This document shows, piece after piece, positions 24,653 to 33,078 of a DNA stretch of 49,976 bases. Source of the stretch: Saccharopolyspora spinosa NRRL 18395 (GTDB lineage: Bacteria > Actinomycetota > Actinomycetes > Mycobacteriales > Pseudonocardiaceae). The position numbers and the translations under genes were made by a program. Numbering within the stretch: the stretch's first letter is position 1; each line of letters begins with the position of its first letter. Location: the NCBI RefSeq assembly GCF_000194155.1, contig NZ_GL877880.1:496181-546156 (forward strand), read 5' to 3'. The notes beneath the pieces are model-generated. The model saw only the letters and a program-made list of their open reading frames with translations, searched no databases and was not told the origin of the DNA.

Positions 24653-26013
24653 AGCTCAAGCCTCCGGCTCATGTCTGAGGCGAAAATGCCTTCGGGGTCT
24701 ACGGATTGGCGGATCTTGCGGAACTCGTCCACGCGCGGGTACATCCGGTGGAACGTCTCCGCCGTGGCCCGCGAGTCCTTCGCGGTGTACAGCCGGCCGC
24801 CGATCTCGAGCACCATCTCGTCGAGATCGGTGCACAGCTGGGATAGGCCCGATTTGATCGGGAAGTCGACGCAAACCATCCAGCCGGGGTGCGGGAACGA
24901 CAGCGGTGCTCGGTTGCCCTCACCCATCTGCTTGAAGACGTTGAGGAACGAGTAGTGCCCGGAGTGCGCGATCTTCAGCAGGATCCGGCGCAGATCCTCG
25001 TGCGCGTTCAGCGGCGTGCTGAACTGGTACTGGAGGAATCCCTTGGAACCGTAGGCTCGGTTCCACTCGCCGAACATGTCCAGCGGGTGGTAGAAGGCGG
25101 TCAGGTTTTCCACCACACCGATCTTGCGCTTGGGTGACTTGCGGAACCACGCCTCACCCAGAGCGCTGAAGGTCAGCTTGTTGGCCAGCCCGTTGGGGAA
25201 CACGTCGGGCAGCGTCGCCAGCTTGGGCGCGTCGAACTTCAGCGGGTTCGCGCGCAGCTTCGGCGGCAGGTCGTCCAGTTTGGCTAGCGAGCCGCGGCTG
25301 AACGCGGCGCGGCCCAGCTTGGCACCGGTGGAGATGGCGTCGAACCACCCCGAGGAGTACGTGTAGTTGTCCTCGGAGCCGTTGCGGACCAGTTCGAGCG
25401 TCTCGTCGAGGCTGTCGGTGCGCTCGAGGTCGGCCACGAAGTACGCGGTCTCGGTCCGGGTCATCCTGATCTTGGCCCGAACGATGATGCCGGTGAGGCC
25501 GATGCCCGCGACGGTCGCCCAGAACAGCTCCGATTCGGGGCCGTCCGGCGTCACCGTCCGGACTTGCCCGTCCGCGGTGATCAGGTCCATCGACACCACG
25601 TGGTTGCCGAAACTGCCTGCGCTGTGGTGGTTCTTGCCGTGGATATCGTTGGCGATCGCGCCGCCGATGGTCACCTGGCGGGTGCCGGGCAGCACCGGAA
25701 CCCACAGGCCGTGGGGCAGCGCGGCCTTCATCAGCTGGTCCAGGCTGACGCCGGCGTCCACGTCCACGATCGCGGTGTCCGGGTCGATGTCGTGGATTCG
25801 GTTCAGCGGGGTCATGTCGATGACCACACCACCGGCGTTCTGCGCGACATCGCCGTAGCTGCGGCCCAGGCCTCGAGCGAGGACGCCGCGCTCGTCGGCG
25901 GTGCGTACCGCCTCAGCGATCTTCTCGACGTCAGCGGTGCTCAGCACGCGCGCCAGCGTCGGCGCTGTGCGACCCCAGCCGTAGAGCTCCTTGGTTTCGA
26001 GCGCGGCGGTCAT
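24649..26013 (-). CDS. dprE1: Decaprenylphosphoryl-beta-D-ribose 2'-oxidase DprE1
   Basis: FAD enzyme (VAO/ALO type) that oxidises the 2'-hydroxyl of decaprenyl-phospho-ribose, the first half of epimerisation to arabinose. 454 residues. The FAD-binding domain shows ARGLGRSYGDVAQNAGG, VPVLPGTRQVTIGGAIANDI and HGKNHHSAGSFGNHV. The substrate domain has GEWNRAYGSKGFLQYQF, HYSFLNVFKQMG and GWMVCVDFPIKSGL, with Cys381 at the position of M. tuberculosis Cys387 (the benzothiazinone target), and GGRLYTAKDSR with Lys412 corresponding to Lys418. The Cys and the flanking residues make this the canonical copy. The ATG overlaps the upstream paralogue's stop (TGATG). Essential in mycobacteria. Confidence 0.96.
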   Translation of the reverse strand: MTAALETKELYGWGRTAPTLARVLSTADVEKIAEAVRTADERGVLARGLGRSYGDVAQNAGGVVIDMTPLNRIHDIDPDTAIVDVDAGVSLDQLMKAALPHGLWVPVLPGTRQVTIGGAIANDIHGKNHHSAGSFGNHVVSMDLITADGQVRTVTPDGPESELFWATVAGIGLTGIIVRAKIRMTRTETAYFVADLERTDSLDETLELVRNGSEDNYTYSSGWFDAISTGAKLGRAAFSRGSLAKLDDLPPKLRANPLKFDAPKLATLPDVFPNGLANKLTFSALGEAWFRKSPKRKIGVVENLTAFYHPLDMFGEWNRAYGSKGFLQYQFSTPLNAHEDLRRILLKIAHSGHYSFLNVFKQMGEGNRAPLSFPHPGWMVCVDFPIKSGLSQLCTDLDEMVLEIGGRLYTAKDSRATAETFHRMYPRVDEFRKIRQSVDPEGIFASDMSRRLEL

Positions 26014-27377
26014 CAGAGGCTAAGCCTCCGGGAGAGGTCGGAGTGGAAGATGCCCTCCGGGTCGACCGCGGCGCGGATCTTGCGCCACTCCTCGATCCGC
26101 GGGTACATCTGCTCGATCATCTGGGCCGAGGTGCGGGACTCCTTGGCCAGGTACAGCCGGCCGCCCGCGGTCAGCACCATCTCGTCGAGCTCCTGGCACA
26201 GCCGGTCCAGGCCCGGGGTGATCGGGATGTCGACGGTCAGCGTCCAGCCCTTGCGGGGGAACGACATCGGTGCCTGGTTGCTTTCGCCGAAGGTCTTGAG
26301 CACGTTCAGGAACGACACGTGGCCCGACGCGCTGATCTTGTCGATCGAGCGGCGGAACATCGCTTCCTGCCCGAACGGCACCATGAACTGGTACTGCAGG
26401 AAGCCGTTGGAGCCGTAGACGCGGTTCCACTCGCCGACCAGGTCGAGCGGGTGGAAGAACTGGGTGATGTTCTGCACCATGCCGAACTTCGTCGGCGCCT
26501 TGCGGTACCAGACCTCGTTGAACGCGGTGATGGTGAACTTGTTGACCAGGCCGTTGGGGAAGATCGGCGGGGCGGTCATCAGCTGCGGCGCGTTGAACTT
26601 CAGCGGGTCTTTGCGCAGCTTCTTCGGCAGGTCCTCGACGCGGGCCGAGTTGCCGCGGGTGAGCAGCGCGCGGCCCAGCTTGTCGCCGCGGGCCAGCGAG
26701 TCGAACCAGGCGACGGAGTAGACGTAGTTGTCGTCCGAGCCGTCGGTGAAGTGCTCGATCAGCTCGTCGAGGTTCTTCGTCTGCACGTTGTCGACCAGGA
26801 AGTACGCGGTCTCGACGCGCTTGAGCTTGATCGTCGCGCTGATGATGATGCCGGTCAGCCCCATGCCGCCGACCGTGGCCCAGAACAGCGCGGAGCCCTC
26901 GCCGTCCGGGGTCAGCGTGCGGACCTCGCCGTCGGCGGTGAGCAGGTCCAGCGACAGCACGTGGCTGCCGAACGAGCCCTGCGAGTGGTGGTTCTTGCCG
27001 TGGATGTCCGAACCGATCGCGCCACCGATGGTGACCTGGCGGGTGCCCGGCAGCACCGGGATCCACAGGCCGTAGGGCAGCAGCCGGCGCATCAACGTGT
27101 CCAGCGACACGCCAGCGTCCACGACCACCGTCGCGTTGTCCACGTCGATCTGGTGCACCCGGTCGAGGGCGGTCATGTCGATGACGGTGCCGCCCGCGTT
27201 CTGCGACGGGTCGCCGTAGCTGCGGCCCAGACCGCGGGCGATGACGCCCCGTTCACCGGCCTCGCGGACCGCCTTGGCGATCGCCTCGACGTCCGGGGTG
27301 CTGACGACGTGCGCCCTGGTCGGCGCGGTGCGCCCCCAGCCGGTCAGCGTCTGAAGCTCGTCCTTTACCGATCCCAC
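26013..27377 (-). CDS. DprE1-like FAD oxidoreductase, tandem paralogue without the target cysteine
   Basis: A second 454-residue protein collinear with DprE1: ARGLGRSYGDPSQNAGG, IPVLPGTRQVTIGGAIGSDI, HGKNHHSQGSFGSHV, GEWNRVYGSNGFLQYQF, VSFLNVLKTFGESNQAPMSF and GGRLYLAKESR (Lys412 kept). The key position is Thr381 in GWTLTVDIPITPG instead of Cys. Asn122, next to the HGKNHH block in the canonical copy, is Ser123 here. All FAD-binding blocks are intact, so it should be an active oxidase, perhaps with another polyprenyl-phospho-sugar substrate or acting as a back-up. It is first in the operon with dprE1 and dprE2. TAGACT at 27385-27390 ends 7 bases before GTG 27377, suggesting a leaderless message. 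Confidence 0.9.
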   Translation of the reverse strand: MGSVKDELQTLTGWGRTAPTRAHVVSTPDVEAIAKAVREAGERGVIARGLGRSYGDPSQNAGGTVIDMTALDRVHQIDVDNATVVVDAGVSLDTLMRRLLPYGLWIPVLPGTRQVTIGGAIGSDIHGKNHHSQGSFGSHVLSLDLLTADGEVRTLTPDGEGSALFWATVGGMGLTGIIISATIKLKRVETAYFLVDNVQTKNLDELIEHFTDGSDDNYVYSVAWFDSLARGDKLGRALLTRGNSARVEDLPKKLRKDPLKFNAPQLMTAPPIFPNGLVNKFTITAFNEVWYRKAPTKFGMVQNITQFFHPLDLVGEWNRVYGSNGFLQYQFMVPFGQEAMFRRSIDKISASGHVSFLNVLKTFGESNQAPMSFPRKGWTLTVDIPITPGLDRLCQELDEMVLTAGGRLYLAKESRTSAQMIEQMYPRIEEWRKIRAAVDPEGIFHSDLSRRLSL

Positions 27378-27384
27378 CCAGCCG

Positions 27385-27390
27385 AGTCTA
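27385..27390 (-). promoter_or_regulatory. -10 box for the leaderless dprE1-like/dprE1/dprE2 operon
   Basis: TAGACT (read on the minus strand) is followed by 7 bases and then GTG 27377, with no ribosome site. It is divergent from the GtrA gene. Confidence 0.5.
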
Positions 27391-27561
27391 TCCGCGTTGA
27401 CGTGGCAGATACCGGCGGGTACATCCGGTCCCCGGCGGTGTGCGATGCGTCGTCGCTACACTCGCTTGGGACGTTCGCGGAGTTCGATCTCCCACGTCTT
27501 CGGCGTCTAGCCGGGTGCCCCAGGTGCCGAATGCCCTGTCGTCGGATCCCGAGGTGAACCA

Positions 27562-28002
27562 GTGGCCGTGGCCGAACCCGCAGCCCAGACCGAACCGAAG
27601 CGCCTAGGCGTCTTCAACCAGCTGTTCCGCTTCATCGTCATCGGCGGCGGCTGCGCGATCATCGACTTCGGCACCTACTCGCTGATGTTGGGTGTGTTCG
27701 GTTGGCCGGTGTGGCTGTCCAGGGGGATCAGCTTCGTCCTCGGAACTTCCGCGTCGTACGTGATCAACCGGAAGCTCACCTTCCACGGTGCGAGCACTGG
27801 GAACACGACGGCGAAGGCCGGTGCCTTCGCCCTCGTCTACCTCGTCACGTTCTTCGTGAACTGGGGCACCAACCAGCTGCTGGTCATGCTCACGGGCGCC
27901 GAAGGCACCCCGTGGATGATCACGGCCTGCTGGATCGCCGGGCAGGGCCTGGGCACGCTGATCAACTTCGTGATGCTCAAGTGGGTCGTCTTCCGCGAAT
28001 GA
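27562..28002 (+). CDS. GtrA-family protein of the arabinan cluster (Rv3789-like)
   Basis: 146-residue, four-helix membrane protein: FNQLFRFIVIGGGCAIIDFG, LGTSASYVINRKLTFHG (the conserved N-(F/R)..(N/R)..(T/F)F segment), VYLVTFFVNWGTNQLLVML and the C-terminal LGTLINFVMLKWVVFRE. In M. tuberculosis the GtrA protein Rv3789 lies directly upstream of dprE1 and has been proposed either to flip decaprenyl-phospho-arabinose or to recruit AftA; here it stands divergent to the dprE1-like gene. GAGGT lies about 7 bases before GTG 27562; a second GTG six bases on is possible. A terminator and family-1 repeats follow. Confidence 0.9.
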   Translation: MAVAEPAAQTEPKRLGVFNQLFRFIVIGGGCAIIDFGTYSLMLGVFGWPVWLSRGISFVLGTSASYVINRKLTFHGASTGNTTAKAGAFALVYLVTFFVNWGTNQLLVMLTGAEGTPWMITACWIAGQGLGTLINFVMLKWVVFRE

Positions 28003-28044
28003 CCCACAAGGGTCCCAGTCGCCGCCCGGCTCCCCGTGGTGCGC

Positions 28045-28084
28045 AATTTCAATGGAAATCAGAGGTCTGATTTCCATTGAAATT
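28045..28084. repeat. Family-1 element, inverted pair
   Basis: AATTTCAATGGAAATC (28045-28060), loop AGAGGTCT, GATTTCCATTGAAATT (28069-28084). The arms form a perfect stem of 17 bp (28044-28085), extended by a G-U and a C-G pair. It lies 43 bases after the GtrA-gene stop, in a convergent gap. Confidence 0.9.
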
Positions 28085-28105
28085 GTGGGCGTTATCCACA
28101 GCCGT

Positions 28106-28137
28106 CGGCGTGTCGGGGTCTGACACGCCGATTTTCC
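28106..28137. terminator. Hairpin with T-tract between convergent genes
   Basis: CGGCGTGTC at 28106-28114 pairs perfectly with GACACGCCG at 28122-28130, and ATTTTCC follows. It should terminate the GtrA gene (plus strand). Confidence 0.75.
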
Positions 28138-28139
28138 GC

Positions 28140-28155
28140 GATTTCCATTGAAATT
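28140..28155. repeat. Family-1 half-site (solo)
   Basis: GATTTCCATTGAAATT, 33 bases downstream of the stop of the small minus-strand gene that ends at 28189; it is flanked by CGC and GCG, like the arms of complete elements. Confidence 0.8.
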
Positions 28156-28188
28156 GCGGAGAGAAACCGGTGCCCCGCCGAGGTGGCG

Positions 28189-28455
28189 TCAGTTGCGGAA
28201 TCCGGTGCCTCGGGCCGGGGCTCCGTAGGCGTTGGTGTCGGAGCGGGTCGTCTCGACGTGCGCCGTGGCCACGTGCGCGAAGTTCACCGCGAAGCGGCCG
28301 CCGTCGGCGGTCGCGAGCGACTTCGTCTGGCCGTTGGCCATCAGGTCGGCGAGCACGTCGCGGAGCGCTTCGGCCTCGGCCGGGGCCAGCGCGATGTGCA
28401 GCGGCTGGCCGACGCCGGCGAGGTGCAGCACGAGTCCGGGTCGCGTTTCGGGCAT
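28189..28455 (-). CDS. Small protein of unknown function (88 residues)
   Basis: I do not recognise this protein. The start is set by ATG 28455 with GGGAG 5 bases upstream. The sequence MPETRPGLVLHLAGVGQPLH is followed by a predicted helix (APAEAEALRDVLADLMANG) and a strand-rich end (GGRFAVNFAHVATAHVE), then a polar tail. No signal peptide or membrane segment is visible, so it is cytoplasmic. Coding bias (G/C at third positions, no rare codons) supports a real gene. It lies between family-1 repeats and a strong hairpin that separates it from the arabinosyltransferase upstream, so it is probably transcribed alone. The upstream frame remains open for a long way, but there is no other supported start. 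Confidence 0.65.
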   Translation of the reverse strand: MPETRPGLVLHLAGVGQPLHIALAPAEAEALRDVLADLMANGQTKSLATADGGRFAVNFAHVATAHVETTRSDTNAYGAPARGTGFRN

Positions 28456-28637
28456 CGGATCTCCCAATCGCAGGGTGACGGGTTCCTTGCGCCGCAAGGA
28501 CTTCTCCGTCCAGCGCAGCACGAACCGGCCGTTCCGGCACCGGATTTCACCCTCAGCGGATCCCGGAACCCCCGCCCACCGGCCATTTTCGCTCACGGCG
28601 TACCCCAGCACCCCCCCAGCGGCGATCCGAGAACGCC

Positions 28638-28672
28638 GAGGGGCGCCCGCGACCAGGTCACGGGCGCCCCTC
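28638..28672 (-). terminator. 12-bp hairpin after the Emb gene
   Basis: GAGGGGCGCCCG (28638-28649) pairs perfectly with 28661-28672 around an 11-base loop, 11 bases beyond the stop of the arabinosyltransferase gene on the minus strand. Confidence 0.8.
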
Positions 28673-28682
28673 GCGCGGCAGG

Positions 28683-31600
28683 TCACTGCTCGGGTTCTTC
28701 CTCCGGCGGTTCGAACGCCTTTACGTCGTTGCGGTCGTCGCTGTTCGGGACGTCGCCCGGCAGGTGCACCGTCTTCGACAGCGGACCCGGCGTCCAGTTG
28801 CCCCAGTGCGTCTCCTCGTGCACGTCCATCGCCGCCTGCGCGGGCAGCGCGTCCGGCTCGTACGGGTCGACCGCGTACAGCGAGCCCCAATCGCGGTGGA
28901 TGTTGTTCTTCAGGTAGGTCGGCAGCTCCCGCATGCTGGTCGACACGTTGAGCCAGCCGAACGGTCCACCCGCGTCCGGCGACGACCAGCCCTGCCCGAT
29001 GTCGCGCACCTCGGCGCCGGCCGCCACCCGGAACTTCGGGATCTCGGCGATGCCGTGATGCACGCCCGGCAGCTGCAGGCACGGGTTCACCAGGGCGGCG
29101 GTCCACTCCACGAACGTCGGCTGGTCCCCGACGAAGTCGGTCATGTTCACCAGCTGCGGCGCCCGCGGCGCGCTCACCGCGACCCAGCCGTTCGGGCCCA
29201 GCGAGTTGTCGGTGGCCACCACCCGCATCTTGGTGGCGCCTTCGGATTTGCCGCCGAGGGTGAACCGGAAGTCCCGCCACGCCGGGCCGGGCTGCTGCAC
29301 CACGTACTTGCGCTCGGTGATCAGGAAGCCGTTGTCGGTGTCGTGGCCGAACTCCAGCGCCACCGAGTTCGCGCCCAGCTCCGCGCCGGCCAGCGAGAGC
29401 ACCACCGGCACCTCGCCGGTATTCGCCCGATCCGGCAGGTCGTACCACTGGGTGCGCAGCTCACCGGTGCCGACGCCGGCCGCGTCGTAGCTGCCCCACA
29501 CCGGCGCGTTGTCGTTGCCGAACTGGTGTGGCGGCTTCCAGTCGGGTTCCTGCATGTCGGAGCCGTCGCCGGGCGGTACGCCGGGCCGGTTGAAGCCGAC
29601 CATCTTGGCCCGCATGTACTGGTCGGCGTCCTCCTTGCCCTCCAGCCGCTTCGGCGGGACGCCGATGTCCTTGTCCTCCGACGGCGCCGCCTTGCCCGGC
29701 TGGTCGCCGGACACCCGCAGCATGCCGGACTGCGGGTTCGTCTCCACGTAGACGTAGTCGGACAGTCCGCAGCTGGAGCCGACGATCTGCTTGATGTTGT
29801 CCGCGCCGAGGCTGTAGCTGCCCCACTGCTTCTGGATGACCTTGCCGAAGTTTGCGAGCTCGAACAGCACCAGCAGCGCGCACAGGATCGACAGCGGCGC
29901 GGTGCCCAGCCGCAGCGCGCGGCTGCGCTTCTCCTCGCCGCCGAAGCGCTCGTCGACGACCTTCGGGTTGTTCTCGTCGATGCGCAGGTGCTCGATGAAC
30001 GCGACGATCAGCGCGATCCCGGCGATGACCAGGAAGACCGTGCTCAGTTCGTGGCCCCGGATCTGCGGCGGCATGTTGAACCAGGGCACGCCCCAGCCCG
30101 AGACATACCACCAGGCGTTGGGTCCGGTGGCCGCGAACGCCAGTATCACCATGAGCATCGCGACGAACGCCGCGCGGTTGCGCTTGGACCGCAGCACCGT
30201 GCTGCTCGTGGCCAGCGCCGTGAGCGCGGCCAGCGCGCCGCCGAACGCGGCGAAGATGCCGAAGTGGTGGGACCACTTCGTGGGGGTCAGGACCAGCACC
30301 ACGAAGGACAGCGCGGTGACCGCGAGCAGCCGTCGGCTCGGGCCGAGCGCGGCGCCCCGGATGCGGCCCCGCCGCAGCAGCACCACGGCGCAGGTCGTCA
30401 GGCACAGCATGACCAGCAGCACCGGGAACCGGCGGGTCATCGAGCCGTCCGGCGTCTGGCTGAACAGCAGGTTGTAGCGGCTGAGCTCCTCGTACCAGCT
30501 CTGGCTCGGGCCGAGTTCGGTGCGCAGTGTGGTCGCGTCCATGACCGACTGCCAGGTCTGGTCGGCGAACACCAGCGTCAGGATCACGAACCCGGAGGCC
30601 GCGATCGGGGCCAGCACCGGCACCCAGCCGAACTCCTGAGCCCGCTTGCGCACCAGCCGGAACAGCGGCTTCAACGCCGCCACGAACGGCAGCACGGACA
30701 CCATGCCGTGCGGGTTCGCGCCGACCGACAGCGCCGCGACGACCAGCCCCAGCGCGGCGGGCATCAGCCGCCCGGTGGCCACCGAGCGCTCGACCGCGCA
30801 CAGCGCCAGCAGCGAGAACAGCACCACAACCGGCTCGGGCCGCAGGCCGTTGTCGTAAGGCAGCCAGAACGCCAGGAACACCGCGGCGGCGGCCCAGCCG
30901 GCGGCGTTGCTGCGCCGCACCTGCTGGCCGAGCCGCGGCAGCACCTCGCGGCTGATCAGCAGCCAGCTCACGATGCCCATCAGCAGCGCGGGCAACCGCA
31001 CCCACGGCGTCACCGTCGACACCTGCACCCACAGCGCGTACAGCTCGTAGAACCAGCCGAACGGCGCCTCGGGCACGCCGAACCAGCGGAAGTAGTTGCT
31101 GACGTAGCCGAAGCTCTCGCGCGCCCGCGCGATGGTCAGGATGTAGCCGTCGTCCGAGGTCATAGCGCCGATGACCCACCAGACGGCCAGTGCGCCGATC
31201 ACCGACACGTCGCGGAACGTCGGCTTCCACCAGCCGGCCGGGGCCCACTTCGGCGGGCGGCGACCGGCCCGCACGTCCAGCCGCCGCAGGCAGATCAACG
31301 AGCCGATGAACGCCAGCACCGCGAGCGCGATCACCGCGATCTTGATCGTGGTCGCCTGGCTCTCGTAGCGGTTGTCGACGCGGGCCTCGAAGGAGACGCC
31401 GCGCACGTCGTCGATGCCGTCGTTGAGGCCGGAGTAGATGCCGGTCAGCTGCGCGCGCTGGTCGCCGCGTAGGTTCGCCAGCGTCTCGGTGCCGACGCTG
31501 GCCGTGGTGCCGAAGGCGTCGGAGTGCAGCGAGAGCGAGCAGTCGCCCCCGGGCAGCGGCACCGTGCCCACCTGCTGGCCCTTGGTCAGCATCGTCAGGT

Positions 31601-31985
31601 GACCGTTGTCGACCTGCAGCGTGAGGCCGGTCAGCTTGCCGTAGTCCGACGACGGCGGGTTCGTGCTCAGCAGCGTGGCCGGGCCGTTGGTGCGGAGGTC
31701 CAGGCTGCGCACGGCCGTGCACGGGAACTCGGCGTTCAGCCACACCGGGGAATAGCTGACCAACGGCGCCGACACCGACTTGGTGCCTTCGGCCGTCGGC
31801 CACTTCAGGGTCGTGATGTTGTAGTTGACCGGAAGGAACGGCACGGCCAATGCGAGCACCGTGCCGAGCAGCCCGAAGACCGACGCGAATAGCTTCAGCC
31901 GCTTGGCCGACGGTTGTCGGTGATCGGTCTCGATGAGCACCGAAGCGTCGTCCGTTCGGCGGCTTTCTTCCTGGCCACTGAGCAC
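28683..31985 (-). CDS. Emb-family (GT53) arabinosyltransferase, canonical copy (EmbC/EmbA/EmbB-like)
   Basis: Polymerises arabinan of arabinogalactan using decaprenyl-phospho-arabinose. 1100 residues, the usual Emb length. An N-terminal helix is followed by the extracytoplasmic N-domain, then the GT-C core with the catalytic loop MTSDDGYILTIARARESFGY (Asp278-Asp279) and SNYFRWFGVPEAPFGWFYEL, almost as in mycobacterial EmbC. WLLISREVLPRLG and LTPTKWSHHFGIFAAFGGAL come next, and the C-terminal carbohydrate-binding domain (from about 730) has NGWVAVSAPRAPQL and PCLQLPGVHHGIAEIPKF. The residue matching EmbB Met306 is Ile285. GTG 31985 is preferred because TATCCT ends 6 bases before it and there is no ribosome site; the frame is open to ATG 32060. 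It lies downstream of glfT1, separated by a family-1 repeat. Confidence 0.94.
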   Translation of the reverse strand: MLSGQEESRRTDDASVLIETDHRQPSAKRLKLFASVFGLLGTVLALAVPFLPVNYNITTLKWPTAEGTKSVSAPLVSYSPVWLNAEFPCTAVRSLDLRTNGPATLLSTNPPSSDYGKLTGLTLQVDNGHLTMLTKGQQVGTVPLPGGDCSLSLHSDAFGTTASVGTETLANLRGDQRAQLTGIYSGLNDGIDDVRGVSFEARVDNRYESQATTIKIAVIALAVLAFIGSLICLRRLDVRAGRRPPKWAPAGWWKPTFRDVSVIGALAVWWVIGAMTSDDGYILTIARARESFGYVSNYFRWFGVPEAPFGWFYELYALWVQVSTVTPWVRLPALLMGIVSWLLISREVLPRLGQQVRRSNAAGWAAAAVFLAFWLPYDNGLRPEPVVVLFSLLALCAVERSVATGRLMPAALGLVVAALSVGANPHGMVSVLPFVAALKPLFRLVRKRAQEFGWVPVLAPIAASGFVILTLVFADQTWQSVMDATTLRTELGPSQSWYEELSRYNLLFSQTPDGSMTRRFPVLLVMLCLTTCAVVLLRRGRIRGAALGPSRRLLAVTALSFVVLVLTPTKWSHHFGIFAAFGGALAALTALATSSTVLRSKRNRAAFVAMLMVILAFAATGPNAWWYVSGWGVPWFNMPPQIRGHELSTVFLVIAGIALIVAFIEHLRIDENNPKVVDERFGGEEKRSRALRLGTAPLSILCALLVLFELANFGKVIQKQWGSYSLGADNIKQIVGSSCGLSDYVYVETNPQSGMLRVSGDQPGKAAPSEDKDIGVPPKRLEGKEDADQYMRAKMVGFNRPGVPPGDGSDMQEPDWKPPHQFGNDNAPVWGSYDAAGVGTGELRTQWYDLPDRANTGEVPVVLSLAGAELGANSVALEFGHDTDNGFLITERKYVVQQPGPAWRDFRFTLGGKSEGATKMRVVATDNSLGPNGWVAVSAPRAPQLVNMTDFVGDQPTFVEWTAALVNPCLQLPGVHHGIAEIPKFRVAAGAEVRDIGQGWSSPDAGGPFGWLNVSTSMRELPTYLKNNIHRDWGSLYAVDPYEPDALPAQAAMDVHEETHWGNWTPGPLSKTVHLPGDVPNSDDRNDVKAFEPPEEEPEQ

Positions 31986-31991
31986 GGGCCG

Positions 31992-31997
31992 AGGATA
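31992..31997 (-). promoter_or_regulatory. -10 box for a leaderless Emb transcript
   Basis: TATCCT (minus strand) followed by CGGCCC and then GTG 31985. The overlapping TACTAT three bases further up is an alternative. Confidence 0.45.
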
Positions 31998-32134
31998 GTA
32001 GTTGCTGGTCCGGGCCCTTTCGCGGCATTCGACGGGTGTGCAAATGAACACTTCGTGCAACGCCGTGAGCTGCGATCTCAGGAAGCTCTCAGGCCTTTCT
32101 CAGCGTCCCGTGACCATTCGGTGACCGCTGTTCC

Positions 32135-32160
32135 GTCGCGGTTTCAATTGAAACTGCGAC
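32135..32160. repeat. Family-1 palindrome at the glfT1 3' end
   Basis: A 26-base palindrome centred on GTTTCAATTGAAAC (32141-32154), with GTCGCG/TGCGAC flanks and one mismatched pair. It starts 3 bases after the glfT1 stop, close enough to form an RNA hairpin directly behind the gene. Confidence 0.85.
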
Positions 32161-32163
32161 GGG

Positions 32164-33078
32164 TCAGCGGCGGAAGAACTTTTCCTGTTGGCCTTGGCGG
32201 AGCAGTCGCAGCCATTCCTTGAATGCCTTCGGGTCGCGCTTCTGCCCCACGAAGTACAGGCCGAAGCGGAGCACTTCCAGCGCGCCGATCTTGCGCATCC
32301 CCGGCTGCGACAGCAGGTAACCGCGGTTGCGGTAGGTGTAGTAGCGCTTCGCCGCGTCCGACGGGTCCTGGGCGTGGAACCGGCCGCCCAGCATCGGCTT
32401 GAACTCCGCCGAACCGTCCGGGTGCAGGAACCGGGTGCGCAGCGTGGTGCCGAACGGCAGGCCGGAGCGCACCACCCGGCGGTGCACCTCCACCTCGTCG
32501 CCGCGGAAGAACAGCCGGTAGTCCGGCACGCCCACCACGTCCAGCGTCGAGGCGCGGAACAGCGCGCCGTTGAACAGCGACGCGATGCCCGGCAGGAAGT
32601 CGCCGTCGCCGAGCTCGCTGACCCGGCGCTTCCAGGTCAGGCCGCGGCGCAGCGGGAACGCCAGCTTGTCCGGGGTGTCGATGTTGACCACCACCGGCGA
32701 CACCGCGGCCAGCCGCCGCTGCTTGGCGACCTCCAGCAGCGTCGCGAGCGCGTGCTCGTCGGCTGGGCGGCCGTCGTCGTCGCCCAGCCACACCCACTCC
32801 GCGCCCAGCGACAGCGCGTGCAGCATGCCGAGCGCGAAACCGCCGGCGCCGCCGAGGTTGCGCTGCGAGACCAGGTAGGTCGACGGGATCGGGCAGTCCG
32901 CCACCACGTCCTGCGCGGGCTGGTCCGGACCGTTGTCGACCACCACCAGGTGATCGGGCAGCCTCGTCTGGCTCGCGATGACCTTCAGGGACTCGGCCAG
33001 CAGCTCGCGACGGTGCCTGGTGACGATCACCGCGACTACGGACCCGGCAGGCAGCTGCTGTGCGGAGTCGGTGCTCAT
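32164..33078 (-). CDS. glfT1: Galactofuranosyltransferase GlfT1
   Basis: GT2-family enzyme that adds the first two galactofuranose residues to the decaprenyl-linked rhamnose-GlcNAc primer, before GlfT2 elongation. 304 residues, the same size as Rv3782. Motifs: VVAVIVTRHRRELLAESLK, LPDHLVVVDNGPDQ, LVSQRNLGGAGGFALGM, WVWLGDDDGRP with the metal-binding DDD at 100-102, and FFRGDEVEVHRRVVRSG. RYYTYRNRGYLLSQPG and the C-terminal FGLYFVGQKRDPKAFKEWL follow. The ATG overlaps the wzt stop by 4 bases, so it is the third gene of the wzm-wzt-glfT1 operon, coupling initiation of galactan to its export. Confidence 0.95.
   Translation of the reverse strand: MSTDSAQQLPAGSVVAVIVTRHRRELLAESLKVIASQTRLPDHLVVVDNGPDQPAQDVVADCPIPSTYLVSQRNLGGAGGFALGMLHALSLGAEWVWLGDDDGRPADEHALATLLEVAKQRRLAAVSPVVVNIDTPDKLAFPLRRGLTWKRRVSELGDGDFLPGIASLFNGALFRASTLDVVGVPDYRLFFRGDEVEVHRRVVRSGLPFGTTLRTRFLHPDGSAEFKPMLGGRFHAQDPSDAAKRYYTYRNRGYLLSQPGMRKIGALEVLRFGLYFVGQKRDPKAFKEWLRLLRQGQQEKFFRR

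Noticed and set aside
28764..31472. 902-codon plus-strand frame opposite the canonical emb gene
   Set aside because: Shadow of the real gene: extremely rich in Arg, His, Gln and Gly, with no ribosome site and no recognisable domain.
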